A stretch of 64,000 nt of DNA from an uncultured Collinsella sp. (GCA_905194675.1 CAJJTG010000006.1:4703-68702); one strand, 5' to 3'. Shown: positions 22,391 to 31,932, numbered from the stretch's first letter. The notes: generated from the letters alone by a model not told the origin. A program made the numbers and translations.

Positions 22391-23590
22391 ATGGCTTCAT
22401 CCCCGAGCTACATACCGTACCTATGCGTGGCAGCGGCGGCCTTTATCACGACCTTCCTCACGGTGCCCCTGGTCAAGCGCCTGGCAATTAAGCTCGACGC
22501 CGTCGACTATCCTTCTAAGCGCCGCATCAACACCAAGCCCATCCCGCGTTTGGGCGGAACGGCGGTGTTTTTGGGCCTGGTCGTTGCCTGCATTGTGCAA
22601 ATCCTAGGCACCTGGCACCTAGGCTGGCCGCCCGTCCTGGTGCCGCACCCGCGCCTTCACATTAGTTATCCCATGCTGGCCCTCTCCTTTACCGTCATCT
22701 TTGCGACCGGCGCTATCGACGACGTCATCCAGCTCAAGCCCAAGCAAAAGCTGGCCGGACAGGTCCTCGCTGCGCTCATCGCCTGCGTGGGCGGCCTGCG
22801 CATCGGCGTCATCGTCAACCCGTTTGCCCCCGGCGAGATCATGCTCGGATGGCTCGCCTACCCCATCACCGTGATCTATCTGGTGGCATTCACCAACATC
22901 ATTAACCTCATCGACGGCCTCGACGGCTTGGCCACGGGCATCTGCGGCATCGCGTCGTTCACCATGTTTTCGATGGCCGTTCTCTCGGGCCGCATCGACG
23001 CCGCCGCGCTCTCCATTGCGCTCTTTGGCGCCTGCCTGGCCTTTTTGCGATACAACTTCAACCCCGCAAGCATCTTCTTGGGCGACTCGGGGTCGCTGCT
23101 TCTGGGCTTTGCGCTGGGCTCCATCTCGCTGCTCAACGTGAGCCGCACCGCCGCGCTCACCTCGCTTATCATCCCGCTCATCGTTGCCGGCGTGCCCATC
23201 ATCGACACGTTTAGCGCCATCGTGCGCCGCAAGCGCGCCCACATTAGCATCGGGCAGGCCGACAAGGGCCACATCCACCACCGCCTGATCCAAGAGGGCT
23301 ACAACCAAAAGCAGGCAGTGCTCCTCATCTACGCCTGGTGCATCATGCTTTCGGCCGGCGCCGCCGCGATTAACCAGGTCGAGGTGCCCATGCGCGTGCT
23401 CATCTTTACCGTACTCGCCATTGGCTCGGCGGCCTTTGCCAAGCACCTGCACCTGTTTGAGCCCGTGCTGCGCCACCATTACAACAAGCGCACGCACGAG
23501 GACGAGCTCGTCACCCCCGACGATCCCGCCTTTAAGCAGGAGGAGCAGGCGGCAGAAGAACGCAAGGAGGAGCGCCACCACAGGCGCTAG
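22391..23590 (+). CDS. Undecaprenyl-phosphate sugar-1-phosphate transferase (WecA/TagO type)
   Basis: The 399-aa integral membrane protein has about ten or eleven hydrophobic segments and the MraY/WecA family motifs: KRRINTKPIPRLGGTAVFLG, the GAIDDV Asp-Asp pair, NIINLIDGLDGLATG, FLRYNFNPASIFLGDSGSLLLG and the C-terminal loop RRKRAHISIGQADKGHIHHRL. The HIHHR motif marks the GlcNAc-1-phosphate (WecA/TagO/TarO) branch, which starts wall teichoic acid or surface-polysaccharide synthesis. The ATG at 22391 is preferred, although no strong ribosome site precedes it; a TTG at 22373 is possible. The acidic C-terminal tail is cytoplasmic. Confidence 0.88.
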   Translation: MASSPSYIPYLCVAAAAFITTFLTVPLVKRLAIKLDAVDYPSKRRINTKPIPRLGGTAVFLGLVVACIVQILGTWHLGWPPVLVPHPRLHISYPMLALSFTVIFATGAIDDVIQLKPKQKLAGQVLAALIACVGGLRIGVIVNPFAPGEIMLGWLAYPITVIYLVAFTNIINLIDGLDGLATGICGIASFTMFSMAVLSGRIDAAALSIALFGACLAFLRYNFNPASIFLGDSGSLLLGFALGSISLLNVSRTAALTSLIIPLIVAGVPIIDTFSAIVRRKRAHISIGQADKGHIHHRLIQEGYNQKQAVLLIYAWCIMLSAGAAAINQVEVPMRVLIFTVLAIGSAAFAKHLHLFEPVLRHHYNKRTHEDELVTPDDPAFKQEEQAAEERKEERHHRR

Positions 23591-23751
23591 GGTAAGCTGC
23601 CGAGGATGCGCCCAGGCGCCGCCGGCCAAACGCGCAACCACGCCGCGCCCATCGCACATGCCGCCGCTCTCCCGCCCCTCGCCTACTTACGACCCGCCCC
23701 TCCAATAAACGCGTTATCATCTTGACCCATGAACATACGTTAGGAGCAATC

Positions 23752-24801
23752 ATGCCAAACGAGAACAGCTACGAAGTCGCGCTGCAAAAGAGCAACGCCA
23801 TTCGCGAGGGCCTGGCCAAAACGCCCGAAAAGTTCACCATGCTCACCGGCGACCGCCCCACCGGCCGTCTGCACCTGGGCCACTACTTCGGCACCCTCAA
23901 GGGCCGTGTTGAGCTGCAGAACATGGGCGCCAAGACCAACGTGCTCATCGCCGACTACCAGGTCATCACCGACCGCGACACGACCGAGCACATCCAGGAC
24001 AACGTGTACAACATGGTCATGGACTACCTTGCCTGCGGCATCGACCCCGACAAGACCATGATCTACGCGCACTCCGCCGTGCCCGCAGCCAACCAGCTCA
24101 TGCTGCCGTTCCTGTCGCTGGTTTCCGAGGCCGAACTGGCGCGCAACCCAACGGTCAAGGCCGAGATGGAGGCCTCGGGCCACGAGCTCACCGGCCTTCT
24201 GCTCACCTATCCGGTGCATCAGGCCTGCGACATCCTGTTCTGCAAGGGCAATGTGGTGCCCGTCGGTCGCGACCAGCTGCCGCACATCGAGCTCACCCGC
24301 ACCATCGCCCGCCGCTTTAACAACCGCTACGGCAAGGTGTTCCCCGAGGTCGACGCACTGCTGTCCGAGACCCCGCTGCTGCCGGGCCTGGACGGGCGCA
24401 AGATGAGCAAGAGCTACGGTAACGCCATCAACATCTCGATGACCGCCGAGGAGACGGCCAAGCGCATCAAGAAGAGCCAGACCGACTCCGAGCGCATGAT
24501 CACGTTCGATCCCGAGAACCGCCCCGGCGTGTCCGGTCTGCTTTCGACGGCCGCCATCTGCACCGGTCGTTCCGAGGTCGAGATTGCCGAGGAGATTGGC
24601 ATGGGCGGCTCCGGCCAACTCAAGAAGTACGTGACCGAGGCCGTCAACGAGTACTTCGCGCCAATCCGCGAGCGTCGTCAGCGCTATGAGAACGATCTGG
24701 ACTATGTGAAGGACGTCCTGCACGAGGGCAACCGTCGTGCCAACGAGATCGCCGAGCAGACCCTGGCCGAGGTTCAGGACGCCATGGGCATGGTGTACTA
24801 G
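23752..24801 (+). CDS. trpS: Tryptophan--tRNA ligase
   Basis: The 349-aa class I synthetase charges tRNA-Trp. It has the HIGH-equivalent RPTGRLHLGHYFGTLKG, the PVGRDQLPHIELTR Trp-pocket segment, and KMSKS in GRKMSKSYGNAI. The ATG at 23752 is preceded by TAGGAG. The gene is followed by a strong terminator. Confidence 0.97.
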   Translation: MPNENSYEVALQKSNAIREGLAKTPEKFTMLTGDRPTGRLHLGHYFGTLKGRVELQNMGAKTNVLIADYQVITDRDTTEHIQDNVYNMVMDYLACGIDPDKTMIYAHSAVPAANQLMLPFLSLVSEAELARNPTVKAEMEASGHELTGLLLTYPVHQACDILFCKGNVVPVGRDQLPHIELTRTIARRFNNRYGKVFPEVDALLSETPLLPGLDGRKMSKSYGNAINISMTAEETAKRIKKSQTDSERMITFDPENRPGVSGLLSTAAICTGRSEVEIAEEIGMGGSGQLKKYVTEAVNEYFAPIRERRQRYENDLDYVKDVLHEGNRRANEIAEQTLAEVQDAMGMVY

Positions 24802-24835
24802 ACCGATCTGCTGGCTTGAGCTTTCGATTGCTATA

Positions 24836-24866
24836 GGGCGGGCGCTACGGCGTCCGCCTTTTTTTT
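24836..24866 (+). terminator. trpS terminator
   Basis: GGGCGGGCGC pairs with GGCGTCCGCC around a short loop, followed by eight Ts. Confidence 0.85.
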
Positions 24867-24911
24867 GGAGCCGGACCGCTTCGGCTCCGCCCATCGCACT
24901 CCCCCGACAAA

Positions 24912-24957
24912 CGGGAACAGGCCCGCTGGCAGTTAGTTGCCAGCGGGCCTGTTCCCG
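24912..24957. repeat. Perfect 20-bp inverted repeat (GGGAACAGG element)
   Basis: CGGGAACAGGCCCGCTGGCA and its exact reverse complement are separated by six bases (GTTAGT). The GGGAACAGGC word links it to the palindrome at 25132. The remainder of the 386-base gap 24802-25187 shows no gene. Confidence 0.85.
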
Positions 24958-25131
24958 AAGTACACCGTTGAATCGCACAGAGGGGAGGAATGCGAATCAA
25001 ACTCAACAGGGCAGGCTTTTTCATCGCCTATGGCCTGCTCCGTTGCTGAATACAATATAGTTCACCGTGGTTTACTTTCTGACGGCAAAATACGCCGTCA
25101 CACCTTCTCCATAAGTTAACCCCGGTAAACT

Positions 25132-25172
25132 AAAACTACCACAAAGGGAACAGGCACCTTTGTGATAGTTTT
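25132..25172 (+). repeat. REP-like palindrome, family 2 (CCACAAAGG), copy 1
   Basis: AAAACTACCACAAAGG and CCTTTGTGATAGTTTT (one mismatch) flank GAACAGGCA. It sits just past the 3' end of the alkyltransferase gene. Confidence 0.85.
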
Positions 25173-25187
25173 GGCGCGAGCAAGCCG

Positions 25188-25508
25188 TTAAAGCCCGGCC
25201 GGCCAACGACAGGCGCCCAAGTCGACGTGCATGGAATCGGCAAATGTCACGCCCTCCCCCAGCAGAAGTTCGCGTTGAGCATCGGGGCCACCAAAGGCGA
25301 AGCCCTCGCAAATGCGGCCATCGGCAAACACCACGCGATGACAGGGAATCTGACCAGGGCGCGGATTGTCGTGAAGCGCGTAGCCCACGTACCGCGCACT
25401 CCGCGGACGACCGGCGAGCAGCGCCACCTGACCGTAGGTGGCGACCATCCCCTCGGGAATCTGCTCGACCACCTCGTACACCCGTTCAAAAAAGCCCTCA
25501 GACGCCAT
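25188..25508 (-). CDS. Methylated-DNA--protein cysteine methyltransferase domain protein
   Basis: The 106-aa protein is a stand-alone MGMT/Ogt C-terminal domain: TYGQVALLAGRPRSARYVG helix-turn-helix and the active-site PCHRVV motif with the acceptor cysteine intact, so direct reversal of O6-alkylguanine is plausible. It lacks the N-terminal domain of Ada/Ogt. The ATG at 25508 has GGGAG upstream; the longer in-frame version runs into a palindrome. Atl-type proteins have W in place of the Cys; this one does not. Confidence 0.85.
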   Translation of the reverse strand: MASEGFFERVYEVVEQIPEGMVATYGQVALLAGRPRSARYVGYALHDNPRPGQIPCHRVVFADGRICEGFAFGGPDAQRELLLGEGVTFADSMHVDLGACRWPAGL

Positions 25509-25537
25509 TGCTCGCTCCCTTCCATCCGGAATAGCAT

Positions 25538-25576
25538 AAACCACCACAAAGGCGCCCGTCCCCTTTGTGGTGGTTT
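25538..25576 (-). repeat. REP-like palindrome, family 2, copy 2
   Basis: AAACCACCACAAAGG and CCTTTGTGGTGGTTT form a perfect 15-bp stem around CGCCCGTCC. It lies between the alkyltransferase and DegV genes. Confidence 0.88.
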
Positions 25577-25587
25577 TGGCAGGTGGG

Positions 25588-26442
25588 CTAGTTAACGGGC
25601 TGGAAGAAGGCTACGGCTACGGCGCCGGGGCCTACATGGGTGCCGATGGTGGCGCCGATGGTGTGAACGGGCAGTTCGCCCTCGGTGTGGCCAGCCCACA
25701 GTGCCGCGCTGTCCTCGATATACTTCTTGAGCACCGCATCCGAAAGGCCCGTATAGCCGAGCGCCAGCGGCATGGAAAAGTCGATGCCGCCCGCCTTTTC
25801 GACCTTCTGGTTGAGCAGGTTACGTCCGTTCTTGGAACCGCGCGCCTTGCCCAGCTGCACGATCAGACCGTCCTCGGCAGCCACCACGGGCTTTACGTTG
25901 AGCAGCGTACCCACGGCACCGGCCGCAGCAGACAGGCGACCGCCGCGCACCAGGTACTCCAACGTCTCGAGCAGGCCGATGACGACCACGCGGTCGCGCA
26001 CGGCCTCGACAGCCGCCGCAACCTGAGCCGCGCCCTGGCCCTCGTCCACCAGGCGCAGCGCATACTCGACCAGCACGCGCTCGCCCAAGGTCACGTTATT
26101 GCTGTCCACGACGAACATGTCGCCGCCCGGCGCCTCGGCAAGTGCCGTACGAGCACTCTGGTTGGTGCCCGAGAGCTTGGCGCCCACGGTAATAATCACG
26201 GCCTCATCGCCGGCCTCACGCGCTTCGGCAATCGCCTGCGAAAAGGCGTACGGGTTGACCTGACCGGTCTTGGGCAGCTCATCGCGCTCCACAAGCATCT
26301 CGTAAAAGCGCTGGTGATCGATGTCGACGCCATCCATATACACATCGGTGCCAAAGGTGACGGACAGCGGCAGAACACGCAGAGCGGGGTGCTCCGCCGG
26401 CGACATATCGCTTGCGGAATCGGTAATAATGCGGACGGACAT
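25588..26442 (-). CDS. DegV family protein (fatty-acid binding)
   Basis: The 284-aa protein has the DegV fold signature MSVRIITDSASDMS at the N terminus, SGTNQSAR near residue 92, and the ETLEYLVRGGRLSAAAGAVGTLLNVKP central motif. Characterised DegV/FakB proteins bind a fatty acid and present it to the kinase FakA; no fakA is adjacent. The ATG at 26442 follows AAAGGA. Confidence 0.9.
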   Translation of the reverse strand: MSVRIITDSASDMSPAEHPALRVLPLSVTFGTDVYMDGVDIDHQRFYEMLVERDELPKTGQVNPYAFSQAIAEAREAGDEAVIITVGAKLSGTNQSARTALAEAPGGDMFVVDSNNVTLGERVLVEYALRLVDEGQGAAQVAAAVEAVRDRVVVIGLLETLEYLVRGGRLSAAAGAVGTLLNVKPVVAAEDGLIVQLGKARGSKNGRNLLNQKVEKAGGIDFSMPLALGYTGLSDAVLKKYIEDSAALWAGHTEGELPVHTIGATIGTHVGPGAVAVAFFQPVN

Positions 26443-26561
26443 AACGAATCCTTTCTTGCGCAGGTCTCGCGCAGGGAATTTTGACAGCAATGTCCCGGCA
26501 CGGCGTACGCGCTCAAACGGGACGATGCAGTTCTTGGCTGAAAGCTAGCGCCAGCGCGGCT

Positions 26562-27011
26562 CTAGATCTCGCGCAGGGTGTTGAGGATCGTGCGCAGCGA
26601 TGCATACATCTGCTCGCGCTGCTCCACGCCCATGGCCTTGCCGGTGGTATCGAGCACCTCGCGAATGATGCGATCGGCCTCGCTCATGCTCTCGCCGCCC
26701 AGGGCAGTCAGGCGCACCGGAGCACGATACTTGACGGCCGCATCACCCGAGTCGTCAACCTCGACGTAGCCGCCCTCCTCCAGATGTGCCAGTGTGCGCG
26801 AAACGGCGGCACGGGTAACGCCGGCCATGCGGGCGAGGTCGGCGCCAGTCAGGCCGTCCTTGCTGCGCTCAAGATAGTACAGGCACATAACGTCGGAGCC
26901 CTTGAGGCCCAGCCTTGCGCCTTCGGACGTCTTGATACGCTGGATCTCCTTGTAGAGCCCGCTGATCAGTCCGACAAAGTCCTCGAAACGTGTCTCGTCG
27001 TTCTGCTGCAT
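26562..27011 (-). CDS. MarR-family transcriptional regulator
   Basis: The 149-aa protein has a winged helix-turn-helix of the MarR type (GLKGSDVMCLYYLERSKDGLTGADLARMAGVTRAAVSRTLAHLEEGGYVEV), flanked by helices for dimerisation. Its gene follows the same direction as the downstream degV gene, 119 bases apart, so it may regulate it. The start at 27011 has AAAGGCGG about nine bases ahead; ATGs further upstream lack a ribosome site. Confidence 0.85.
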   Translation of the reverse strand: MQQNDETRFEDFVGLISGLYKEIQRIKTSEGARLGLKGSDVMCLYYLERSKDGLTGADLARMAGVTRAAVSRTLAHLEEGGYVEVDDSGDAAVKYRAPVRLTALGGESMSEADRIIREVLDTTGKAMGVEQREQMYASLRTILNTLREI

Positions 27012-27116
27012 GGGAGACGACCGCCTTTCGCTTGCATAATGCTTACGGGTAAACATCTTAGCCGCACAAGGTAACACCTGTACCCAAATATCCCATTTGT
27101 TAACCCATCAACATAA

Positions 27117-27155
27117 AAACCACCACAAAGGGGACAGGCACCTTTGTGGTGGTTT
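27117..27155 (+). repeat. REP-like palindrome, family 2, copy 3
   Basis: AAACCACCACAAAGG and CCTTTGTGGTGGTTT form a perfect 15-bp stem around GGACAGGCA. Confidence 0.9.
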
Positions 27156-27184
27156 GGGGCATCGAGTTTGATCCGCAGACTTCG

Positions 27185-27904
27185 CTACAGCCCCACGCAA
27201 GGATTGTCGCGGGTCACAAGCGTTTTAACGACAACCGTCGCTCCCAGATAGCGCTCGAGCAGCTCGGCTAAGCGATCGATCGCGGCCTGGCAATCCCCCA
27301 TCCGCTCGGGCTCCACGCACTCAATCGCCAGGAACGCATCGGCCGAATCATCGGACAGCGCCGTGCGAACGCCGTCGCGCCAGTTCCAGCAGCGGCACAC
27401 GGCGCCCGCATCGTCGATGTAGGCGAGCTCGCCGGGCAGCGTCGGATCGTCCGCCTCCTCGCCAAGCGGCAAGAACGCATCGCCACCGTCGGTCACTTTC
27501 AAGCGAAGGTCTCCCTCGATCGCATGCAGATCCTCGCCTCCCACGGGCAACGCGAAGGTCAGCGACACCGTGTTGTAAATATCCACCGCAGGCGTAATGT
27601 GGCCCACCGGCTTGCCTTTGAGCACGCGTTTGAGCAAGTTCTCGATCGAGCAGCGCGCGCCTTTCTTGGTCTTGAACAGACGATAGGCCTCGCGCCATGC
27701 CTTGACCGGTGCGTTCTCGCTGATAGTGTCGCTGGTCAGATGACGCTCCACATCGATATTGGCGCGGTCGAGCAACGCCGCAATCGCATCCACGTCCTCT
27801 TGAGGAATCTGAGCCGTGGGCTTCATGCCCTCCACGACCACAACACCGACCGCTGCCTGCGGAAACAGCTCCCAGAATGAATCCTCGGCAATAAAGCTCT
27901 TCAT
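27185..27904 (-). CDS. B3/B4 tRNA-binding-domain protein
   Basis: The 239-aa protein resembles the B3/B4 domain of phenylalanyl-tRNA synthetase beta chain found as a free-standing protein (about residues 60-215: VKAWREAYRLFKTKKGARCSIENLLKR, then HITPAVDIYNTVSLTFALPVGGEDL). The free-standing form is thought to edit or bind mischarged tRNA, but its activity is not established. The ATG at 27904 has GGGAG upstream. Confidence 0.82.
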   Translation of the reverse strand: MKSFIAEDSFWELFPQAAVGVVVVEGMKPTAQIPQEDVDAIAALLDRANIDVERHLTSDTISENAPVKAWREAYRLFKTKKGARCSIENLLKRVLKGKPVGHITPAVDIYNTVSLTFALPVGGEDLHAIEGDLRLKVTDGGDAFLPLGEEADDPTLPGELAYIDDAGAVCRCWNWRDGVRTALSDDSADAFLAIECVEPERMGDCQAAIDRLAELLERYLGATVVVKTLVTRDNPCVGL

Positions 27905-27933
27905 ACGCTCTCCCTTCATTGTGCGCGCCCGAG

Positions 27934-27962
27934 TGAGGGCGCCTAAACAAAAAGCGCCCTCA
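27934..27962. other. Hairpin in the 5' leader of the B3/B4 gene
   Basis: TGAGGGCGC and GCGCCCTCA form a perfect nine-bp stem separated by 11 bases. It lies 30 bases upstream of the start codon on the minus strand and could be an attenuator or a remnant terminator. Confidence 0.45.
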
Positions 27963-28079
27963 CAGCGGCCACCTTCAAAGGCCTACGGTGCCGCCACAAG
28001 AGCGCTTACGCTGCCCCCATCCGGAGAAGGGGACGATATGTCAGGCGTATTGTAACCCGAGTCATCCACGCGAGCAAAA

Positions 28080-28112
28080 CCACCACAAAGGTGCCTGTCC
28101 CCTTTGTGGTGG
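28080..28112 (-). repeat. REP-like palindrome, family 2, copy 4
   Basis: CCACCACAAAGG and CCTTTGTGGTGG form a perfect stem around TGCCTGTCC, opposite in orientation to the 27117 copy. It lies just past the pckA stop. Confidence 0.88.
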
Positions 28113-28131
28113 ATATGGACTCACGGCGAAG

Positions 28132-29802
28132 CTAGTGGCGAAGTCCCAGCAGCCCGCGGCCGCGATGACGGGCGTCGGCGTGTACTTGAACGTGCGGGCC
28201 TGCGGCTTTGACGGACTCGGGCAGGTGCGAGTACTTCTTCTCGAAGTTCTCCTCGAACATCACCGCCAGGTTGTGCGCGGCCTCGTCGTAGCGCGCGGTG
28301 CTCTGCCAGTACTGGCGCGGCACCAGGATGCCGTCGGGCACACCGTGGCACGTAGTGGGAATGTCGACATTAAAGATATCGTCGTGCACGAACTCGCCGT
28401 CCTCGATGGCACCGTCGAGGGCGCGGGCCACCAGGGCGCGCGTGTAGGCAAGCTCGATGCGATGGCCCACGCCGTAGCCGCCGCCGATCCAGCCGGTGTT
28501 GACCAGGTACACACGCGTGCGGCCGTCGGCAATGCGCTCGCCGAGCATCTTGGCGTAAACCATGGGGTCGAGTGGCATAAACGGCTCGCCGAACAGCGAA
28601 GAGAACGTGGGCGTGGGCTCGGTGACGCCGACCTCGGTGCCGGGGATCTTGGCGGTGAAGCCCGTCACAAAGTGGTACATGGCGGCATCGGCCGTCAGGC
28701 GTGAGATGGGCGGCAACACACCAAAGGCGTCGCAGGTCAAAAACAGCACGACGCTCGGAGTGGTGCCCATGCCCTTGGTCCACGCGTTGGGGATATGCTC
28801 GACGGGATAGGCCACGCGCGTGTTATGCGTGATCGAGACGTCATCGTAGTTGGGCTTACGATTCTCGTCGAGCACCACGTTTTCGCAAATGGCGCCAAAA
28901 CGGACGGCGTTGAAGATCTCAGGCTCGTGGAAGGCGTCCAGGCCCTCGCATTTGGCGTAGCAGCCACCCTCGATGTTGAAGATGCCCATGTCGGACCAAC
29001 CGTGCTCGTCGTCGCCGATCAGTAGGCGCGTGGGGTTGGCCGAAAGCGTGGTCTTGCCCGTGCCCGAAAGGCCAAAGAACACGGCGGTCTCGTGCGTGAC
29101 GGGATCCATGCTGGCCGAGCAGTGCATGGGCAGCACGTCGTCCTCGACGGGCAGCAAATAATTCATAACGCTGAAGATAGACTTTTTGATCTCGCCGGAG
29201 TAGCCGGTGCCGGCGACCAGAATCACGCGTTCCTGGAAGTTGATGACCACGGCAGCGCTGGAGTTGAGGCCCTTGATGGTGGGATCGCACTGGTAGCCGG
29301 GAGCGGCGAGCACGCAAAAGTCCGGCTCGCCGGTGCGCGCAATTTCGCGAGCGAGCGGGCGAGCGAGCATCTGCTTAATAAAGAGCGCCTGGCTGGCACG
29401 CTCGCAGGCGACGAGCAGTCGGCGCGTGTGGTTGCGGTCGGCGCCGGCCATGCCGCGGGTGACGAACACATCGCGCTCGTTGAGGTAGTTGACGATACCG
29501 GCCTTGATGGTCTCGTAGCTCTCGATCGAAAGCGGTCGGTTGACGGCGCCCCAGGCGATCTTGTCGTGCACGTCGGGGGTGTCAACAATAAAGCGGTCAT
29601 TAGGCGAGCGGCCAGTGCGCTCCCCCGTCTCGATCACCAGCGCGCCGTTGGAGGCCATACGACCTTCGTTGCGACGGATGGCGTGCTCGACGAGCTCGGC
29701 TGCCGGCAGGTCGGCCAGCAGGCGGGGCTGGTTCTCGGCAGGATCTTCGACCAGCGTAATGCCAAAGTTGGACAGAACTTCTGCAGGGGTAACACCTGGC
29801 AT
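28132..29802 (-). CDS. pckA: Phosphoenolpyruvate carboxykinase (ATP)
   Basis: PckA interconverts oxaloacetate and phosphoenolpyruvate with ATP/ADP. The 556-aa protein shows the ATP-type motifs: RTGRSPNDRFIV, GTGYSGEIKKSIFSVMNYLLP, the kinase-1a P-loop FFGLSGTGKTTLSANP, the metal-binding GDDEHGWSDMGIFNIEGGCYAK, and the NTGWIGGGYGVGHRI adenine-binding region. The ATG at 29802 has AAAGGAGG ahead. In fermentative gut actinobacteria this enzyme usually runs toward oxaloacetate. The C terminus (HRGRGLLGLRH) ends close to a palindrome. Confidence 0.96.
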   Translation of the reverse strand: MPGVTPAEVLSNFGITLVEDPAENQPRLLADLPAAELVEHAIRRNEGRMASNGALVIETGERTGRSPNDRFIVDTPDVHDKIAWGAVNRPLSIESYETIKAGIVNYLNERDVFVTRGMAGADRNHTRRLLVACERASQALFIKQMLARPLAREIARTGEPDFCVLAAPGYQCDPTIKGLNSSAAVVINFQERVILVAGTGYSGEIKKSIFSVMNYLLPVEDDVLPMHCSASMDPVTHETAVFFGLSGTGKTTLSANPTRLLIGDDEHGWSDMGIFNIEGGCYAKCEGLDAFHEPEIFNAVRFGAICENVVLDENRKPNYDDVSITHNTRVAYPVEHIPNAWTKGMGTTPSVVLFLTCDAFGVLPPISRLTADAAMYHFVTGFTAKIPGTEVGVTEPTPTFSSLFGEPFMPLDPMVYAKMLGERIADGRTRVYLVNTGWIGGGYGVGHRIELAYTRALVARALDGAIEDGEFVHDDIFNVDIPTTCHGVPDGILVPRQYWQSTARYDEAAHNLAVMFEENFEKKYSHLPESVKAAGPHVQVHADARHRGRGLLGLRH

Positions 29803-29949
29803 GGGGCCTCCTTTAAAAGCGCGACACGTGGACGAGGCGCGCACTTTACTCACGTAAAGCCCGTTGTACCCGATATGCAAAAACGTTTTTGCGGCAACGG
29901 CGAAGCGCCCGCCCAACGGTCAAAAATCGCACGCAAGCGGCCTAGTCGT

Positions 29950-30050
29950 TAGGGACACTCTTGAACAGGCAACAACCAAGGAGCGACCCCGGATGCCGGC
30001 ACTTAGGGACGTTCCCAAAGTGCCGGCACATAAGGAACGTCCCCAAATGC
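29950..30050. repeat. Cluster of GGGAC-core palindromes
   Basis: TTAGGGACACTCTT is followed by a composite: TGCCGGCACTT (29994-30004) pairs with AAGTGCCGGCA (30018-30028) around GGGACGTTCCC, itself a palindrome, then GGAACGTCCCC. It occupies much of the 352-base gap 29803-30154. Confidence 0.75.
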
Positions 30051-30154
30051 CGTCTACTGAATGGCGCCGCCGAAATTATCGAACAACCTGTTCAAAAACA
30101 CGAACGAACACCGTCGCGTCTATACTAGAGCGCAGCAATAGAAAGGACTCCGCT

Positions 30155-31729
30155 TTGAGCATCACGCCCATCGATAGCATTCGCCGCGCCATCGCCCGCC
30201 GCAATGGCGTCGCCGACCCCACCGTATCGGACGGGGCGCACGGGCAGGGCGGACGCATCGAGAACGGCCTGTTCCCCGCATCGCACACCGCCGAGGAGCT
30301 CGCACGAATCCAAGAGCTAAGCCAGCGTAACGCCGGCGGTCCCGACAGCAGCCAGGTCACACGCCGTCGCCGCGAGCGCGATCGCCAGCCCGGCCCCATC
30401 CACCGCATGGTCAATGCCTGGTGGAACCGCCTGCTCGGAGCCGTCTACGGCGGCGGCTTCTCCACGCAAGAAGCCGAGTACGAAGATCACGCCACGCGTC
30501 GCGACTACCTTTGGAATACCCTGGGCACCGCCGTGTGGGGCATGGCGTTTCCGTTGCTCACCATCGTGTCCACACAGCTCGCGGGCGCCGAGGAGGCTGG
30601 CAAATTCTCCATCGCCTTTGTCACCGGCACGCTCATCATGATCGCGTGCAACTACGGCGTGCGCAATTTCCAGGTCTCGGACATCGACGAAAAGACGTCC
30701 TTTGTCTCTTACCAGCTCAACCGCTGGCTCTGCGGAGCGCTCGCGCTGGCATGCGGCCTGGTATACAGCAGCGCCCGCGGCTACGATGCGCAGATGGCCA
30801 CAATCGGCCTGGGCGTCTACCTGTATAAGGCGATCGACGGCATTGCCGACGTGTACGAGGGCCGCCTGCAGCAGGCCGACAAACTCTACCTGGCCGGCAT
30901 GAGCCAAACGCTACGATCCGTCGGCGCCATCACGGTCTTTAGCGTGGCACTGTTCCTCACGCGCAGCATGCCCATCGCGGCCATGGCCATGGGTGTCACC
31001 GCCATCGCCTCGCTCGTGCTGGTCACCGCGCCGCTTGCCCTGCTCGAGACCGAAAAATCGCGCCACGTGAGCCTGCGCGAGGTCGGCCACCTGTTTGTCC
31101 AGTGCGCCCCGCTCTTTGGTGCACTGTTCCTGTTCAACCTTATTGAGAGCATGCCCAAGTTTGTGATGGAAGGCACGCTGGCATACAAATATCAGCTGTA
31201 CTTTAATGCCCTGTTCTTTCCGGCGCAGGCTATTTTGCTGAGCATTGGATTTATCTATAAACCGCAGCTCCTGCGCTTGTCGAGCATTTGGGCTAATCCT
31301 CGCAAGCGTCGTCGCTTTGACCTGATTATTGTTGCCGTTATGGCGCTGATCGTGGTCATCACCAGCGTGTGCGCCGCATTTATGGCAGGTCCCGGTATTC
31401 CCCTCATGAGCTTTATGTACGGCCTCAGCTTTGAACGCTACCGTACGCTGGCACTGCTGATGGTTGTCGCCGGCGGCGTCACCGCGGCCATCGACTTTAT
31501 CTACGCCATCATCACGGTGCTGCGCCATGCCGGCGACGTCACCAAAATCTACCTGATCTGCTTCGCCGTAAGCGTAGTGCTGCCGGTGATCCTGATCAAC
31601 CTGCTGGGTCTGATGGGCGCCGTGGTGAGCTACCTAGCCATCATGGCCCTACTCCTGGTGCTGCTGATTATCGAATACGCCCACATCCGCCAACGCATCG
31701 AGCGCGACCGCAACCCGTACGGCGCCTAA
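30155..31729 (+). CDS. Flippase-like polysaccharide/lipid export membrane protein
   Basis: The 524-aa protein has a ~95-residue charged cytoplasmic N terminus and then about 10-12 membrane segments (from YLWNTLGTAVWGMAFPLLTIV). The pattern is of the MATE/MVF (Wzx-type) flippase superfamily, which moves lipid-linked sugars across the membrane; the identification rests on topology and general resemblance. I chose a TTG start at 30155, which has GAAAGGA eight bases upstream, and a TATACT -10 box at 30121; no ATG with a ribosome site occurs before residue 80. No glycosyltransferase cluster is adjacent. Confidence 0.7.
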   Translation: MSITPIDSIRRAIARRNGVADPTVSDGAHGQGGRIENGLFPASHTAEELARIQELSQRNAGGPDSSQVTRRRRERDRQPGPIHRMVNAWWNRLLGAVYGGGFSTQEAEYEDHATRRDYLWNTLGTAVWGMAFPLLTIVSTQLAGAEEAGKFSIAFVTGTLIMIACNYGVRNFQVSDIDEKTSFVSYQLNRWLCGALALACGLVYSSARGYDAQMATIGLGVYLYKAIDGIADVYEGRLQQADKLYLAGMSQTLRSVGAITVFSVALFLTRSMPIAAMAMGVTAIASLVLVTAPLALLETEKSRHVSLREVGHLFVQCAPLFGALFLFNLIESMPKFVMEGTLAYKYQLYFNALFFPAQAILLSIGFIYKPQLLRLSSIWANPRKRRRFDLIIVAVMALIVVITSVCAAFMAGPGIPLMSFMYGLSFERYRTLALLMVVAGGVTAAIDFIYAIITVLRHAGDVTKIYLICFAVSVVLPVILINLLGLMGAVVSYLAIMALLLVLLIIEYAHIRQRIERDRNPYGA

Positions 31730-31761
31730 TTAGCTGCCCCGGTCACCGGAATTTGCGATGG

Positions 31762-31932
31762 AATCGCCCCGGCTGGGGTCTCGTTGAAGACAATATGCAT
31801 CACGTAAAACTAAGTGAGTAGATTTTTACCGAATCCCTGACCACACCGACAGAGCACAAGTCTGTGACCTGCGGTTTTATAGAGGCAAATATGTTGGGTG
31901 CTCGGCATTTCCAAAAAAGTCTACTCACTTAG
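31762..31932 (+). repeat. 171-bp intergenic element, copy 1
   Basis: This block aligns end to end, without a length change, with 34784-34954 (I estimate about three quarters identical by eye). It starts AATCGCCCC, has GGGGTCTCGTTGA, then a 123-bp part bounded by CTAAGTGAGTAGA and its inverted copy TCTACTCACTTAG (31810-31932), with GCACAAGTCTGTGACCT in the middle. No ORF is credible. Confidence 0.85.
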